NCBI RefSeq assembly: GCF_050587525.1
Contig: NZ_JBOBFT010000007.1
Coordinates: 62,001-126,000 of the forward strand
Origin: Plantibacter sp050587525
GTDB taxonomy: Bacteria > Actinomycetota > Actinomycetes > Actinomycetales > Microbacteriaceae
Length of the DNA stretch: 64,000 nt
Reading direction: 5' to 3'
Part shown: one piece after another, positions 17,178 through 25,674 of the stretch
Layout of the letters: the number at the start of each line of letters is the position of its first letter
Position numbering within the stretch: the stretch's first letter is position 1
Made by a program: the position numbers and the translations under genes
The notes under the pieces: model-generated
The model's input: only the letters and a program-made list of their open reading frames with translations
What the model was told of the DNA's origin: nothing
Databases searched by the model: none

Positions 17178-17213
17178 CCGCCCCGCACCCGCACCCGGAC
17201 CGGTGCGGGGCGG
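17178..17213 (+). terminator. GC-rich hairpin after the hexosaminidase gene
   Basis: CCGCCCCGCACC (17178-17189) pairs perfectly with GGTGCGGGGCGG (17202-17213), starting seven bases after the stop. No T-run follows, so it may be a weak or Rho-assisted terminator. Confidence 0.6.
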
Positions 17214-17249
17214 GGCGGGGCGGTGACGCCTGCTGAGTAGCATGTGGCC

Positions 17250-18530
17250 ATGGTGATCACGAGGCTGCTCCGACCGACGACCGGCGGCGACGCCCACCGC
17301 GTCACCTTCGTCGAGCTGTTCTTCGACCTCGTGTTCGTGTTCGCGATCACGCAGATCTCCCACTCCCTCATCGCCCACCAGGATGCGACGACGCTCCTGC
17401 ACACGATCGTGCTCACCCTCGCCGTGTGGTCGATCTGGTCGGACACGGCATGGGTCACCAACTGGCTCAACCCGCAGAGCGGACCCGTCCGCGGCATGCT
17501 TATCGTGCTCATGCTCCTCGGGCTGCTCATGTCGAGCGCCATCCCGGAGGCGTTCGGCGATCGGGGGCTCCTGTTCGCGTGCTCCCTCGCGGCAATGCAG
17601 GTGGGCCGGAGCGTGTTCACGATGATCGCGTTCCTCCGCGAGCACCGGCGGGCGCACGCCGTGAACTTCGTGCGGATCAGCATCTGGCTGGCCGTCTCGG
17701 GAACACTTTGGATCACGGGAGCCCTGGCGTCCGACGAGCAGCGCATCTGGATCTGGCTCGTCGCCGTCGCCATCGACTATGCGGGCCCGCGCGCCAGGTT
17801 CTGGGTGCCTGGACTCGGTCGCTCCGACCTGCACGCGTGGGACGTCACGGGCGAGCACCTCGCGGAACGGGTGAGCCTCTTCGTCATCATCGTGCTCGGC
17901 GAATCGATCATCGTCACCGGCAGCGCCTTCTCCGCCGAACCGCTCAGCTGGACGACGGCATCGGCGTTCCTCGCAGCGTTCGCGAGCACCGTCCTGATGT
18001 GGCTGCTCTACTTCAACCACGGGCAGGAGGAGGGCAGCGACTACATCTCGGGGGCGGATGAACGAGGCCTCATCGCGCAGGTCGCGTACACCTACATCCC
18101 CGTCCTCGTCGTGCTGGGCGTGCTCCTCACCGCCGTCGCCGACGAGATCGTGCTGCTGCACCCGTTCGGCGGAGGCGGCGAAGGCGGCGGGGGCACGGCC
18201 GGCGAACACCTCGCGGGGGGTGCGACGGGCGCGGATCTCTGGACCGCCGGGATCATCTGCGGCGGCGCCTTCGTCTACCTGCTCGGGAATCTGCTGTTCA
18301 AGCGGGCGACGGGTGGCCCGTGGCTCGTCTCGCACCTCATCGGGATGCTCGCGCTCCTGCTCCTCGTCGCAGGGCACGGGCTGGCGACGCCTCTCGCCCT
18401 CAACTGGCTCACGAACCTCGTGCTCCTCATCGTCGTCCTCGGCGACGAGCGAGCGTTCCGCCGGAAGCGGCGGATGCGGGCGGGTGAGGCGACGGGAGCA
18501 CCTCCGGCCGACGCCGCGGACACGATCTGA
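17250..18530 (+). CDS. ltrA: Low-temperature-requirement A (LtrA)-like membrane protein
   Basis: 426-residue integral membrane protein with about ten to twelve transmembrane helices. The family signature near the N terminus is visible (VTFVELFFDLVFVFAITQISHSL), as is the ERVSLFVIIVLGESI region in the middle. The biochemical role of LtrA proteins is not settled. An unusual Gly-rich insertion (EGGGGTAGEHLAGG, near residue 310) sits in a loop. The ATG at 17250 is used; a GTG two codons upstream would also fit. The stop codon lies in a short tandem repeat. Confidence 0.82.
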   Translation: MVITRLLRPTTGGDAHRVTFVELFFDLVFVFAITQISHSLIAHQDATTLLHTIVLTLAVWSIWSDTAWVTNWLNPQSGPVRGMLIVLMLLGLLMSSAIPEAFGDRGLLFACSLAAMQVGRSVFTMIAFLREHRRAHAVNFVRISIWLAVSGTLWITGALASDEQRIWIWLVAVAIDYAGPRARFWVPGLGRSDLHAWDVTGEHLAERVSLFVIIVLGESIIVTGSAFSAEPLSWTTASAFLAAFASTVLMWLLYFNHGQEEGSDYISGADERGLIAQVAYTYIPVLVVLGVLLTAVADEIVLLHPFGGGGEGGGGTAGEHLAGGATGADLWTAGIICGGAFVYLLGNLLFKRATGGPWLVSHLIGMLALLLLVAGHGLATPLALNWLTNLVLLIVVLGDERAFRRKRRMRAGEATGAPPADAADTI

Positions 18531-18558
18531 ATGCGCTGGCACGATCTGAACGCGCTGG
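18521..18558. repeat. 19-bp tandem duplication across the stop codon
   Basis: Two adjacent copies of CACGATCTGAAYGCGCTGG (18521-18539 and 18540-18558) differ by one base. The first contains the stop of the LtrA-like gene. It looks like a recent slippage duplication. Confidence 0.85.
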
Positions 18559-18584
18559 CAGAGCACGAGCGCAGACAGAGAGAA

Positions 18585-18616
18585 GGGGGTGATGCCCGCC
18601 CCCGGGCATCACCCCC
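18585..18616 (-). terminator. Strong palindrome, likely terminator on the minus strand
   Basis: GGGGGTGATGCCCG (18585-18598) and CGGGCATCACCCCC (18603-18616) form a perfect 14-pair stem with a four-base loop. Read on minus it is followed by TTCTCTCTGTCTG, a pyrimidine-rich tail. This suggests a minus-strand transcript ends here, although the neighbouring annotated genes read on plus. Confidence 0.6.
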
Positions 18617-18940
18617 GACCGTGATCGGCGGGTAGAGCATCGCTGCTCCCCCACTCCCGCCGAAGCCTGGAACAGTTCGGGCTGTCAGGCGTGCGACTCG
18701 CTACGGCCGAATGTCGCGAGCCGAGACCGTCTAGGGACGGTCACCGTGTGCAGTTACTCGGGCGACCTCCGATACCGGGGTCGGCGGAGCACTGCAGACG
18801 TCACGAAGAGCGCCGCAGCGGACGTCGTGGCGATCGCCACGAGCCACAGCATGAGATCGGGTGCGTTCATGGAACATCTCAGTCGCGTCGACCCAGTGGG
18901 TCGATTCCGCGCTGGCTTCTCCTTCACCCTGAGAGATGCG
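18617..18940. other. Structured stretch without recognised function
   Basis: Part of the 580-base gap between the LtrA-like gene and the fused sigma factor gene. It contains four good hairpins. CGGCGGG/CCCGCCG (18626-18632 with 18656-18662) encloses GAGCA/TGCTC. CTCGC/GCGAG pairs 18697-18701 with 18716-18720. GACCGTC/GACGGTC spans 18725-18742. TCGACCC/GGGTCGA spans 18888-18904 and lies inside CATCTCAG...CTGAGAGATG. Such dense pairing suggests structured RNA, on either strand. Confidence 0.4.
18754..18870 (-). CDS. Possible 38-residue small membrane protein
   Basis: Short frame encoding an N-terminal hydrophobic helix (LMLWLVAIATTSAAALFVTS, residues 6-25) followed by a very basic tail (RRPRYRR). 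This topology fits small single-pass membrane proteins. It would be transcribed toward the minus-strand terminator at 18585-18616. The ribosome binding site is weak and no partner gene is nearby. It could be chance; nothing links it to a known family. Confidence 0.3.
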   Translation of the reverse strand: MNAPDLMLWLVAIATTSAAALFVTSAVLRRPRYRRSPE

Positions 18941-19110
18941 GGCGCCTCGGGATCATGACGCGACTTCATCACGAACTTCTGACAATTTTGCGCAACAGGT
19001 GTTTTCTGGGCTTTCCCTGGCAACATTGAAGAGTCGGCGTCATGAACCGACGCGTTTCGGCTCTCTCGGTTGGACGCATGTCGTCCACACCCCACGAATC
19101 CGGAGGCCCC

Positions 19111-21063
19111 ATGACCACGGACGGCACGACCACGCCGGCCAGCACCGAGCACTCGAGCACCGAGCAATCCGACGTCGAGCTCGTCGAGAGCTCGCGCGGC
19201 GGCGACACGAACGCGTTCGCCGAACTCTGGCGCCGCCACTCGCGCGCGGGCCGGACGGTCGCGCGATCCGTGACGTCGAGCATCGATCCGGACGACCTCG
19301 TCTCCGAATCGTTCGCCCGCATCTACCAGGCCATCAACAAGGGCAAGGGACCGACCGGCGCGTTCCGCCCCTACCTCTTCACCACGATCCGGAACACGGC
19401 GGCGGCGTGGGGACGCGCGCGCCGGGAGACCTCCCTCGACACCCTCGACTCGTTCGAGGACCCGGAATCGAGCCCTGACGCATCGATCGACGCGCTCGAC
19501 CGCAGTCTCAGCGCTCGCGCCTTCCGCAGCCTGCCGACGAGGTGGCAGGAGGTGCTCTGGTACACGGAGATCGAGCAGATGACGCCGGCCGAAGTGGCTC
19601 CGCTCCTCGGCATGAAGGCCAACTCCGTGGCCGCCCTCGCCTACCGGGCCCGCGAAGGGCTCCGCGAAGCCTGGATCCAGGCGCACCTGAAGTCGGTCGA
19701 CGACGACTCCGATCACGCGTTCACGATCGGCCGGCTGGGCTCCTACGCCCGCGGCAACCTCGGCGCCCGCGACACCACGAAGGTCGAAGCCCACCTCGAC
19801 GAGTGCGCGAGGTGCATGATCGTCGCCGCCGAAGCGAAGGACGTCGGCTCACGCATGGCGCTCGTCCTGCTCCCGCTCGTGGCGGGCACGGCCGGAGCAC
19901 TCGGCTACACGGCCTGGCTGCAGACGGGCGCGCAGTCGAGCGCGGTCGCCGCAGCGATGCCGCTCACGGTCACGGGCGGAGCGGCGGTCGCCATGCACGG
20001 TGCCGGCGCCGCCCACGGCGGGGCTGCGGCGACGGGATTGTCCGCGACCGCAGGCGCAGGTGCCGGATCTGGCGCCGGTTCCGGCGGCGGCGCGGCTGGA
20101 GGAACAGCGGGCGGCGCGGGTGCGGGTGCGGCGGCAGGACTGTCCGGCGGGATCATCGCCGCGATCGTCGGCGGTGTCATCGCGGCCGGGACCGCAGCGG
20201 CGCTCGTCCTCGGACCGATGGTCTTCCCCGCGGCTCCGGAGACCGACACGAGTGCGAGCGAGCAGACCGCACCGGATCCGCAGGGTGGCACGTCCGTCGT
20301 GCCGCCGGTGACCGCACCGACGACCGCTCCCACCGTGCCGCCGGCATCACCAGCACCCTCCGACCCTCCAGCGACGCCGAAGCCGACCGAGCCGAAGACC
20401 CCCGTGACGAAACCGACCGTCGCGCCAGAGGTGCCGGTCGTTCCCGTGGACCCGCCCGTCGTGCCGCCGGTGGTCCCGCCCGTGATCCCTCCGACCGACC
20501 CGCCGATCCCCCATGTGGACCCGCCGGCCGCCCTCGCGGAGCCGTCCATCGACATCGGCAACGGCTACGTCTGGCCGATCCTCTCCGGAACGGGCGCCGT
20601 CCCGAACGCGCCCATCGACATCCTCGCGAAGGACGGCTCCACGGTCGCTACGACCACCGCTGACAACCTCGGCGCCTGGACCGTGACGGTCGCGGGCCTC
20701 CCCGAAGGCGATGGGACCCTGGGCGCCAGACAGACGGACCCGAAGACCAAGCTCCCCTCGCCCGTGTCCGTGGCCGTACCGGTCACGACGGTCGCGGCGC
20801 CGGTGCTGACCGGGGTGAGCCCTGGGGAAACGGTGCAAGAGGGATCGAATCGAACCCTCGTCATGAGTGGAGCACCCGGAAAATACGTGCGGCTCACCTC
20901 CGGAGGAAATGACGTCGGCGCTCAGCCCTTGCAACTCGATGCCTCCGGAACCCGCTCCCTGCTCGTCAACTTCCCGGGCGCGCGTCCCCGCCACGTCGTC
21001 CTCGAGTACGTCGACGGGAACCGATCTGGTCCGGCGACCGCCGTCGATTTCTCGGTGGAATAG
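19111..21063 (+). CDS. ECF sigma factor fused to anti-sigma-like domain, membrane anchor and extracellular-type tail
   Basis: 650 residues, three times the size of a normal ECF sigma factor. Region 2 spans about 35-105 and region 4 about 135-188 (LPTRWQEVLWYTEIEQMTPA, then NSVAALAYRAREGLREAW). HLDECARC (228-235) resembles a zinc-binding anti-sigma motif. Hydrophobic segments follow at about 249-269 and 345-371, separated by an Ala/Gly-rich stretch. A Pro/Thr-rich linker (about 380-475) and a beta-rich, Ig-like C terminus end the protein. The start was chosen by GGAGG five bases before ATG 19111. It suggests a membrane-held sigma factor; how it would be released is unknown. Confidence 0.85.
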   Translation: MTTDGTTTPASTEHSSTEQSDVELVESSRGGDTNAFAELWRRHSRAGRTVARSVTSSIDPDDLVSESFARIYQAINKGKGPTGAFRPYLFTTIRNTAAAWGRARRETSLDTLDSFEDPESSPDASIDALDRSLSARAFRSLPTRWQEVLWYTEIEQMTPAEVAPLLGMKANSVAALAYRAREGLREAWIQAHLKSVDDDSDHAFTIGRLGSYARGNLGARDTTKVEAHLDECARCMIVAAEAKDVGSRMALVLLPLVAGTAGALGYTAWLQTGAQSSAVAAAMPLTVTGGAAVAMHGAGAAHGGAAATGLSATAGAGAGSGAGSGGGAAGGTAGGAGAGAAAGLSGGIIAAIVGGVIAAGTAAALVLGPMVFPAAPETDTSASEQTAPDPQGGTSVVPPVTAPTTAPTVPPASPAPSDPPATPKPTEPKTPVTKPTVAPEVPVVPVDPPVVPPVVPPVIPPTDPPIPHVDPPAALAEPSIDIGNGYVWPILSGTGAVPNAPIDILAKDGSTVATTTADNLGAWTVTVAGLPEGDGTLGARQTDPKTKLPSPVSVAVPVTTVAAPVLTGVSPGETVQEGSNRTLVMSGAPGKYVRLTSGGNDVGAQPLQLDASGTRSLLVNFPGARPRHVVLEYVDGNRSGPATAVDFSVE

Positions 21064-21067
21064 TCCG

Positions 21068-22282
21068 TTACAGAGCGCGACGCCTCGTCACGAGGCTCGA
21101 CGTACCGAGCAGCAGACCGGCCACGATGAAGAGTCCGACGTAGACCCAGGGCAGCACGTGGAGCCCGACCTTGTCGAGGAGCAGAGCGCCGACCGCCGAA
21201 CCGCCACCGATGCCGGTGTTGAACGCCGTCGTGTAGAACGCGTTCGCGGCATCGCGGATCCGAGGGCTCGCGGCGTGCAGCAACCGCGTCTGCATGAGCG
21301 GCGGAAGCATTCCGAACGCGGCGCCCCAGATGAAGAAGGCGATGATCGCACCGGGCATCCAGCCGCTCAGGAGAGCGAGAGCGGTCACCGAGAGCGCTGA
21401 CACGATGAGGGCGCTGAAGAGGCCGGCCGTCGCGTGCTTCGCGAACACCGTGCCCGTCAGCAGCAGGCCGATCGCTCCCGCGACACCGTAGACGAGCAGC
21501 AGGATGCTGAGCTGTCCGGGGTCGATGCCGACCTGGTCGATGAGGTACGGGGCGATGTACGTGTAGAAGCTGTAGTGGCCGATCATGATGATGGCGACCG
21601 CGATGCAGACGATCGCGACCGGCTTGATGCTCGGGTCCCGTCCCGTCGACACGGCGCCCTTCGCGGCGGTCGACTCCTCACGGTCCACCGTCGGCAGTTT
21701 CCACCAGACGAGCGCCGCGCCGAGGATCATGAGCCCCGCGAGCACCCCGAACGCGAGCCGCCACCCGAGCGCGTGCCCGAGCGCGGTGCCGAGCGGGACG
21801 CCGAGCACGAACGCGAGCGTTCCGCCCGCTACCGTGACGGCGACCGCACGGGCGATCTGCTCCTTGGGGACGAGATGCGCTGCGTACGCACCGACGAGCG
21901 CCCAGAACACGCCGTGGGCGAGTCCGCCCATGACCCGCGTCGCGAGGAGCAGCTCATAGCTGGGGGCGATGGCGCCGAGCGCTGTGCTCACACCGAGGAT
22001 CGCGATGACCGTGACGAGGAGCGTGTGCCTCGACACCTTCGCCGTGAAGTGGATGATCGGTGTGCTCGTCAGGACGACGGTGAACGCGAAGACGCTCACC
22101 AGCAGGCCGATCTGGGACTCGCTCACGCCGAGCGCCGAGCTCATCTCGGGGAGGAGGCCCGTCGGGATCATCTCGCCCGTGACGGACAGGAAGGTCGCTG
22201 CGGAGAGCGCGAGGAGACCCGTCCATGGGAAGGGAGGCGGGGTCGTCGTCGCGCCGGAAGGGGAAGTGACAGAGGAGGTCAT
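21068..22282 (-). CDS. MFS transporter, sugar-efflux/arabinose-efflux (AraJ/NepI-like) type
   Basis: 404-residue permease with twelve predicted transmembrane helices and the major-facilitator organisation. The opening helix SAATFLSVTGEMIPTGLLPEMS matches the DHA1 branch that exports drugs, nucleosides or sugars. The motif-A-like loop between helices 2 and 3 (HFTAKVSRHTLLV) and ATRVMGGLAHGVFWAL are also visible. The start at 22282 has a modest site; an in-frame GTG nine codons upstream is an alternative. It converges on the sigma factor gene with only four bases between stops, so transcription of the two may interfere. Confidence 0.88.
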   Translation of the reverse strand: MTSSVTSPSGATTTPPPFPWTGLLALSAATFLSVTGEMIPTGLLPEMSSALGVSESQIGLLVSVFAFTVVLTSTPIIHFTAKVSRHTLLVTVIAILGVSTALGAIAPSYELLLATRVMGGLAHGVFWALVGAYAAHLVPKEQIARAVAVTVAGGTLAFVLGVPLGTALGHALGWRLAFGVLAGLMILGAALVWWKLPTVDREESTAAKGAVSTGRDPSIKPVAIVCIAVAIIMIGHYSFYTYIAPYLIDQVGIDPGQLSILLLVYGVAGAIGLLLTGTVFAKHATAGLFSALIVSALSVTALALLSGWMPGAIIAFFIWGAAFGMLPPLMQTRLLHAASPRIRDAANAFYTTAFNTGIGGGSAVGALLLDKVGLHVLPWVYVGLFIVAGLLLGTSSLVTRRRAL

Positions 22283-22545
22283 CGGATTGATTCCAACGAT
22301 GGCGTTCACTCGCCGGGGTACGTGCACCCGGCCGAGTTCGTCTGCGCGCTGGTGTGCGCGCCCAGGGCCGTCCGATACCCGGCGACCGTCGATCAGTCTA
22401 CAAGAGCCGCGTCCGCAGGCAAGAGAGACCCGACCTTGCCACGCCCCAAGACATAACAAATCATTTGGTATCTGATCATCAACTATGGTTACATGATTGC
22501 TTCGGCGCTTCGTCACCCGGCCGCGCCACCCTAGAGAGAGACCCC

Positions 22546-23076
22546 ATGAACACACTGACCAAAGCCCTCATCGCCACCGCCGTCACAGGCCTCACCGCCG
22601 TCAGCGTCGCCCTCCCCGCCAACGCCGCGGAACTCGGCTCCGCAACCACGTCGACCGCAACGTCTGCCTCAGCGGCGGACCGTCTCGAAGGCATGGTCGA
22701 GCTCAGTCGCATCTCGACGAGCACGCTGTACGGCTTCCTGCCTGCTCCTTCGGCGAGCGACGCCAACCTCCGGCTCGTGACGTGGCAGACCGCCGGCACC
22801 TGGACCACCCCGGCCGCGGGTGACACCGGCGAGATCAGCGCCGAGGGCCTGTGCCTGACCGCCTCACCCGTTTCCGAGGCAGCCGCCGTCACCGCTGAGG
22901 AGTGCGACGGCAGCACCCAGCACCAGTGGGTGATCTCCGCCGACGGACATCTCACCTCCGCCGAATGGGGCGGCTCCACCTTCAAGAGCTCCTTGGGTCG
23001 CACCTACCTGCGCCCGGCGACCACGCCGCAGATGAAACTGGAACTCGGTCTGTTGAGCCCGGTGAGTGCACACTAG
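22546..23076 (+). CDS. Secreted protein with a ricin-B-like segment
   Basis: 176-residue exported protein. A classical signal peptide (MNTLTKALIATAVTGLTAVS through PANA) is predicted to be cleaved near residue 27. The rest has no membrane anchor. The stretch GLCLTASPVSEAAAVTAEECDG...QHQWVI, with paired cysteines and a QxW, resembles a single ricin-B-type sugar-binding repeat. Function is unknown; carbohydrate binding is a guess. The promoter region upstream (22440-22500) is markedly AT-rich for this genome, and the hairpin at 23102-23136 follows. Confidence 0.7.
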   Translation: MNTLTKALIATAVTGLTAVSVALPANAAELGSATTSTATSASAADRLEGMVELSRISTSTLYGFLPAPSASDANLRLVTWQTAGTWTTPAAGDTGEISAEGLCLTASPVSEAAAVTAEECDGSTQHQWVISADGHLTSAEWGGSTFKSSLGRTYLRPATTPQMKLELGLLSPVSAH

Positions 23077-23101
23077 GACTCCGGAAAACGGATCCGACAC
23101 C

Positions 23102-23136
23102 GGGACGCTGTGATCCCTTCGGCGTCACAGCGTCCC
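23102..23136 (+). terminator. Hairpin after the secreted protein gene
   Basis: GGGACGCTGTGA (23102-23113) pairs perfectly with TCACAGCGTCCC (23125-23136) over an 11-base loop, 25 bases after the stop. It lacks a T-run. Confidence 0.6.
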
Positions 23137-23155
23137 GCGGTCGACAGCGCGGGGC

Positions 23156-23182
23156 TGGACAGGCTCCACGGCCCAGTATTCT
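23156..23182 (+). promoter_or_regulatory. Probable leaderless promoter of purU
   Basis: TGGACA (23156-23161) and TATTCT (23177-23182) are spaced 15 bases apart. The GTG start at 23189 is only six bases after the -10 hexamer, with no ribosome binding site, so transcription would start at or next to the start codon. Confidence 0.6.
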
Positions 23183-23188
23183 GAATGC

Positions 23189-24082
23189 GTGACCCCTCCC
23201 GAAGCAACCGTCGAAGCCACCACGCCGCGCCCAGCCCACGTGCACTGGGTGCTCACGATCATCTGCGACGACCAGCCGGGCATCGTCCACGCGGTGAGCG
23301 GGGCGATCGTCGCCGCACAGGGGAACATCACGGAGAGCCAGCAGTTCTCGAGCGACGACACGGGCCGGTTCTTCATGCGCCTCCAGGTGGAATCGGCTGC
23401 AGAACGCGCCGACCTCGAAGCGGCCCTCGCACCCGTCGTCGCGCAGTACGGCCTGGACTGGAAGCTCGACGTCGTCGGCCGCCCGCTCCGCACGCTCGTC
23501 CTGGGCTCAACGGCCGCTCACTGCGTCAACGACCTGCTCTTCCGCCAGCGGGCCGGCCAGCTCGCCGTCGAGATCCCGCTCGTCCTCAGCAACCACGGCA
23601 CGCTCCGCGACCTCGCCGCGTTCTACGGCGTCCCGTTCGAATCGATCCCCGTCACCGATGCGGCCTCCAAAGCAGCATTCGAAGCGCGCGTCATCGAGGT
23701 CGTCGAGGAACACGACATCGAGCTCGTCGTCCTCGCCCGGTACATGCAGATCATCTCCCCCGAGCTCTGCGAACGCCTCGCCGGCCGGGCGATCAACATC
23801 CACCACTCCTTCCTCCCCGGCTTCAAAGGCGCGAACCCCTACAAGCAGGCCCACGCCCGCGGCGTGAAGCTCATCGGCGCCACCGCACACTTCGTGACGA
23901 GCGACCTCGACGAGGGGCCGATCATCGAGCAGAACGTCGTCCGCGTCGACCACTCGCGGAGCCCGTCCGAACTCGTCGCGATCGGCCAGGACGAGGAGAG
24001 CCGCACGCTCACGCAGGCCGTCAAGTGGTTCGCGGAGGACCGGGTCCTCCTCGACGGAGCACGCACGATCATCTTCCGGTAG
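23189..24082 (+). CDS. purU: Formyltetrahydrofolate deformylase
   Basis: Hydrolyses 10-formyl-tetrahydrofolate to formate and tetrahydrofolate, balancing the one-carbon pool. The 297-residue protein has an N-terminal ACT domain (about 20-90, LTIICDDQPGIVHAVSGAI). A formyltransferase-fold domain follows, with the catalytic region INIHHSFLPGFKGANPYKQA, then GATAHFVTSDLDEGPIIEQ, which holds the conserved His and Asp. The GTG start at 23189 is supported by the promoter immediately upstream. It functionally complements glyA and folD in the same window. Confidence 0.95.
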   Translation: MTPPEATVEATTPRPAHVHWVLTIICDDQPGIVHAVSGAIVAAQGNITESQQFSSDDTGRFFMRLQVESAAERADLEAALAPVVAQYGLDWKLDVVGRPLRTLVLGSTAAHCVNDLLFRQRAGQLAVEIPLVLSNHGTLRDLAAFYGVPFESIPVTDAASKAAFEARVIEVVEEHDIELVVLARYMQIISPELCERLAGRAINIHHSFLPGFKGANPYKQAHARGVKLIGATAHFVTSDLDEGPIIEQNVVRVDHSRSPSELVAIGQDEESRTLTQAVKWFAEDRVLLDGARTIIFR

Positions 24083-24145
24083 GCGGTTCACCCCTCCGGC
24101 GCGCATCCGCACGGAGCGACGACCGGCGGCAGAGGCACGCGCCGG

Positions 24146-24151
24146 TAGAAT
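24146..24151 (+). promoter_or_regulatory. -10 element of a leaderless gene
   Basis: TAGAAT lies six bases before the GTG start of the DUF2568 gene at 24158, and no Shine-Dalgarno sequence is present. This repeats the arrangement seen before purU. Confidence 0.55.
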
Positions 24152-24157
24152 CGGCTG

Positions 24158-24511
24158 GTGCCAGAACGAACAGACGCAACGAAGATCGGTCCGAACGACA
24201 TCCTGAGGTTCTTCCTCGAGATCGTCGCATTCTTCACCCTCGGGTTCTGGGGTTTCGTGGCGTGGCCGCTCCCCTGGAACATCGTCATCGGCATCGGTGC
24301 GCCCGTGCTCGCGATCCTCGTGTGGGCGCTGTTCCTCTCCCCCAAGGCCGTCCTGAAGATCGACCTCTACGGACGCACCCTCGTGGAGCTGTTCATCTTC
24401 GGTGCAGCCGCACTGGCGTGGTGGAACCTCGGTCTGCCGATCGTCGCGGCCGCATTCGCACTCGTCGCCGTCGTGAGCGGCGTGGTCAACGGTCGTAAGG
24501 AGATCGCATGA
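24158..24511 (+). CDS. YrdB-like / DUF2568 membrane protein
   Basis: 117-residue small membrane protein with four hydrophobic segments (about 17-35, 40-60, 75-90 and 94-110). The pattern of GPNDILRFFLEIVAFFTLGF with a final short basic tail matches the YrdB/DUF2568 family, whose function is unknown. The GTG start is placed by the -10 element immediately upstream. It overlaps nagA by four bases (ATGA), so it is likely the first gene of a nagA transcript. A link to amino-sugar use is possible but not established. Confidence 0.8.
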   Translation: MPERTDATKIGPNDILRFFLEIVAFFTLGFWGFVAWPLPWNIVIGIGAPVLAILVWALFLSPKAVLKIDLYGRTLVELFIFGAAALAWWNLGLPIVAAAFALVAVVSGVVNGRKEIA

Positions 24512-25674
24512 GCCTCATCGTCCACTCCGCACAGAAGGTCGACGGCCACGGCCAAGTCGACGATTTCTGGTTCGCTTCAACCGGCGGCGACATCACGGCG
24601 ACCGGCACCGGCATCGGTTGGCGAGAACACGCCGATGCGGCGGGCGCGGGCGCCACGGTCGTCGACGCGCACGGCGGCTGGCTGACGCCCGGCTTCATCG
24701 ACCTCCACGGCCACGGCGGCGGCGGATTCGCCTTCGACGACGGCGCAGAAGGCATCCTCGGCGGCCTCGCGACCCATCGGGCGCACGGCACGACCCGCTC
24801 GGTCATCAGCCTCGTCTCGAACCCCGTCGACGACCTCGTCAGGAGCCTCGGCGTGATCGCCGACCTCACGGCATCCGACCCGCTCATCCTCGGTGCGCAC
24901 CTCGAAGGCCCCTTCCTCTCGATCGACAAGAAGGGCGCGCACGAACCGACCGCCCTCATCGAGCCGGCACCCGCCATCGTGGAACGGTTGATCGATGCTT
25001 CGCGCGGCACGCTCCTCCAGATCACGATCGCGCCGGAGCTCCCCAACGCACTCGAAGCGATCGAGGTCCTCGTGGAGGCCGGAGTCGTCGTGGCCGTCGG
25101 ACACACCGACGCCGACGAGGCGCTCACCCGCCGCGCCTTCGACGGGGGCGCCCGCCTCGTCACCCACGTCTTCAACGCCATGAACGGCATCCACCACCGT
25201 GCTCCCGGCCCGGTCATCGCGAGCTTCGAGGACCCGCGCGTCACGCTCGAACTCGTGCTCGACGGCCACCACGTGCACCCGGACGTCGCCAAGCTCGTCT
25301 TCGCCCAGGCCCCGGGACGCGTCGCCCTCATCACCGATGCGATGGCCGCAGCCGGTGCAGCCGACGGCCGCTACATGATCGGTTCGCTCGACGTCGACGT
25401 CGTCGAAGGCGTCGCGCGCCTCGTCGAGGGCGGCTCGATCGCCGGTTCCACGCTCACCCTCGACCACGCACTCCGCCTCGCCGTCGAGATCGGTGTCGCT
25501 CCGGCCGTCGCGGTCGAAGCGCTCACCGCGACCCCTGCGCGCGTCCTCGGCCTCCAGGACCGCTTCGGCAGCCTCACCGTCGGCCGCGCGGCTGACGCGG
25601 TCCTCCTCGACCACGGCTGGAACGTCCGCAGCGTCTGGGCGGACGGCGTGGCGATCGCGGGGGTCCAGGCATGA
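24508..25674 (+). CDS. nagA: N-acetylglucosamine-6-phosphate deacetylase
   Basis: Removes acetate from GlcNAc-6-phosphate, giving glucosamine-6-phosphate for NagB. The 388-residue amidohydrolase shows the metal and active-site motifs of the family. FIDLHGHGGGGF is near the N terminus, HLEGPFLSIDKKGAHE binds metal through its glutamate, and GHTDADEA and THVFNAMNGIHHR follow. The catalytic aspartate is in LITDAMAAAG. It overlaps both its neighbours by four bases. Unlike many genomes, nagB is not adjacent but about 10 kb away with the ABC importer. Confidence 0.95.
   Translation: MSLIVHSAQKVDGHGQVDDFWFASTGGDITATGTGIGWREHADAAGAGATVVDAHGGWLTPGFIDLHGHGGGGFAFDDGAEGILGGLATHRAHGTTRSVISLVSNPVDDLVRSLGVIADLTASDPLILGAHLEGPFLSIDKKGAHEPTALIEPAPAIVERLIDASRGTLLQITIAPELPNALEAIEVLVEAGVVVAVGHTDADEALTRRAFDGGARLVTHVFNAMNGIHHRAPGPVIASFEDPRVTLELVLDGHHVHPDVAKLVFAQAPGRVALITDAMAAAGAADGRYMIGSLDVDVVEGVARLVEGGSIAGSTLTLDHALRLAVEIGVAPAVAVEALTATPARVLGLQDRFGSLTVGRAADAVLLDHGWNVRSVWADGVAIAGVQA

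Noticed and set aside
15630..18566. 978-codon minus-strand open frame opposite the hexosaminidase and LtrA-like genes
   Set aside because: Its composition is Arg/Glu/Asp/Gly-rich with no motif, while the plus strand carries GH20 catalytic motifs and membrane helices.
18585..18720. Possible c-di-AMP (ydaO) riboswitch
   Set aside because: GGGGGAGC and GGGGGTGAT look suggestive, but the conserved GCCGAA and ACGGAGG arrangement and the second half of the aptamer are not present in the right order.
18870..18945. Glycine-riboswitch-like bases on the minus strand (ATCTCTCAGGGTGAAGGAG)
   Set aside because: Only a short stretch resembles the conserved CUCUCAGG block. The upstream GCCGAAGG half of the aptamer is missing and no glycine gene follows.
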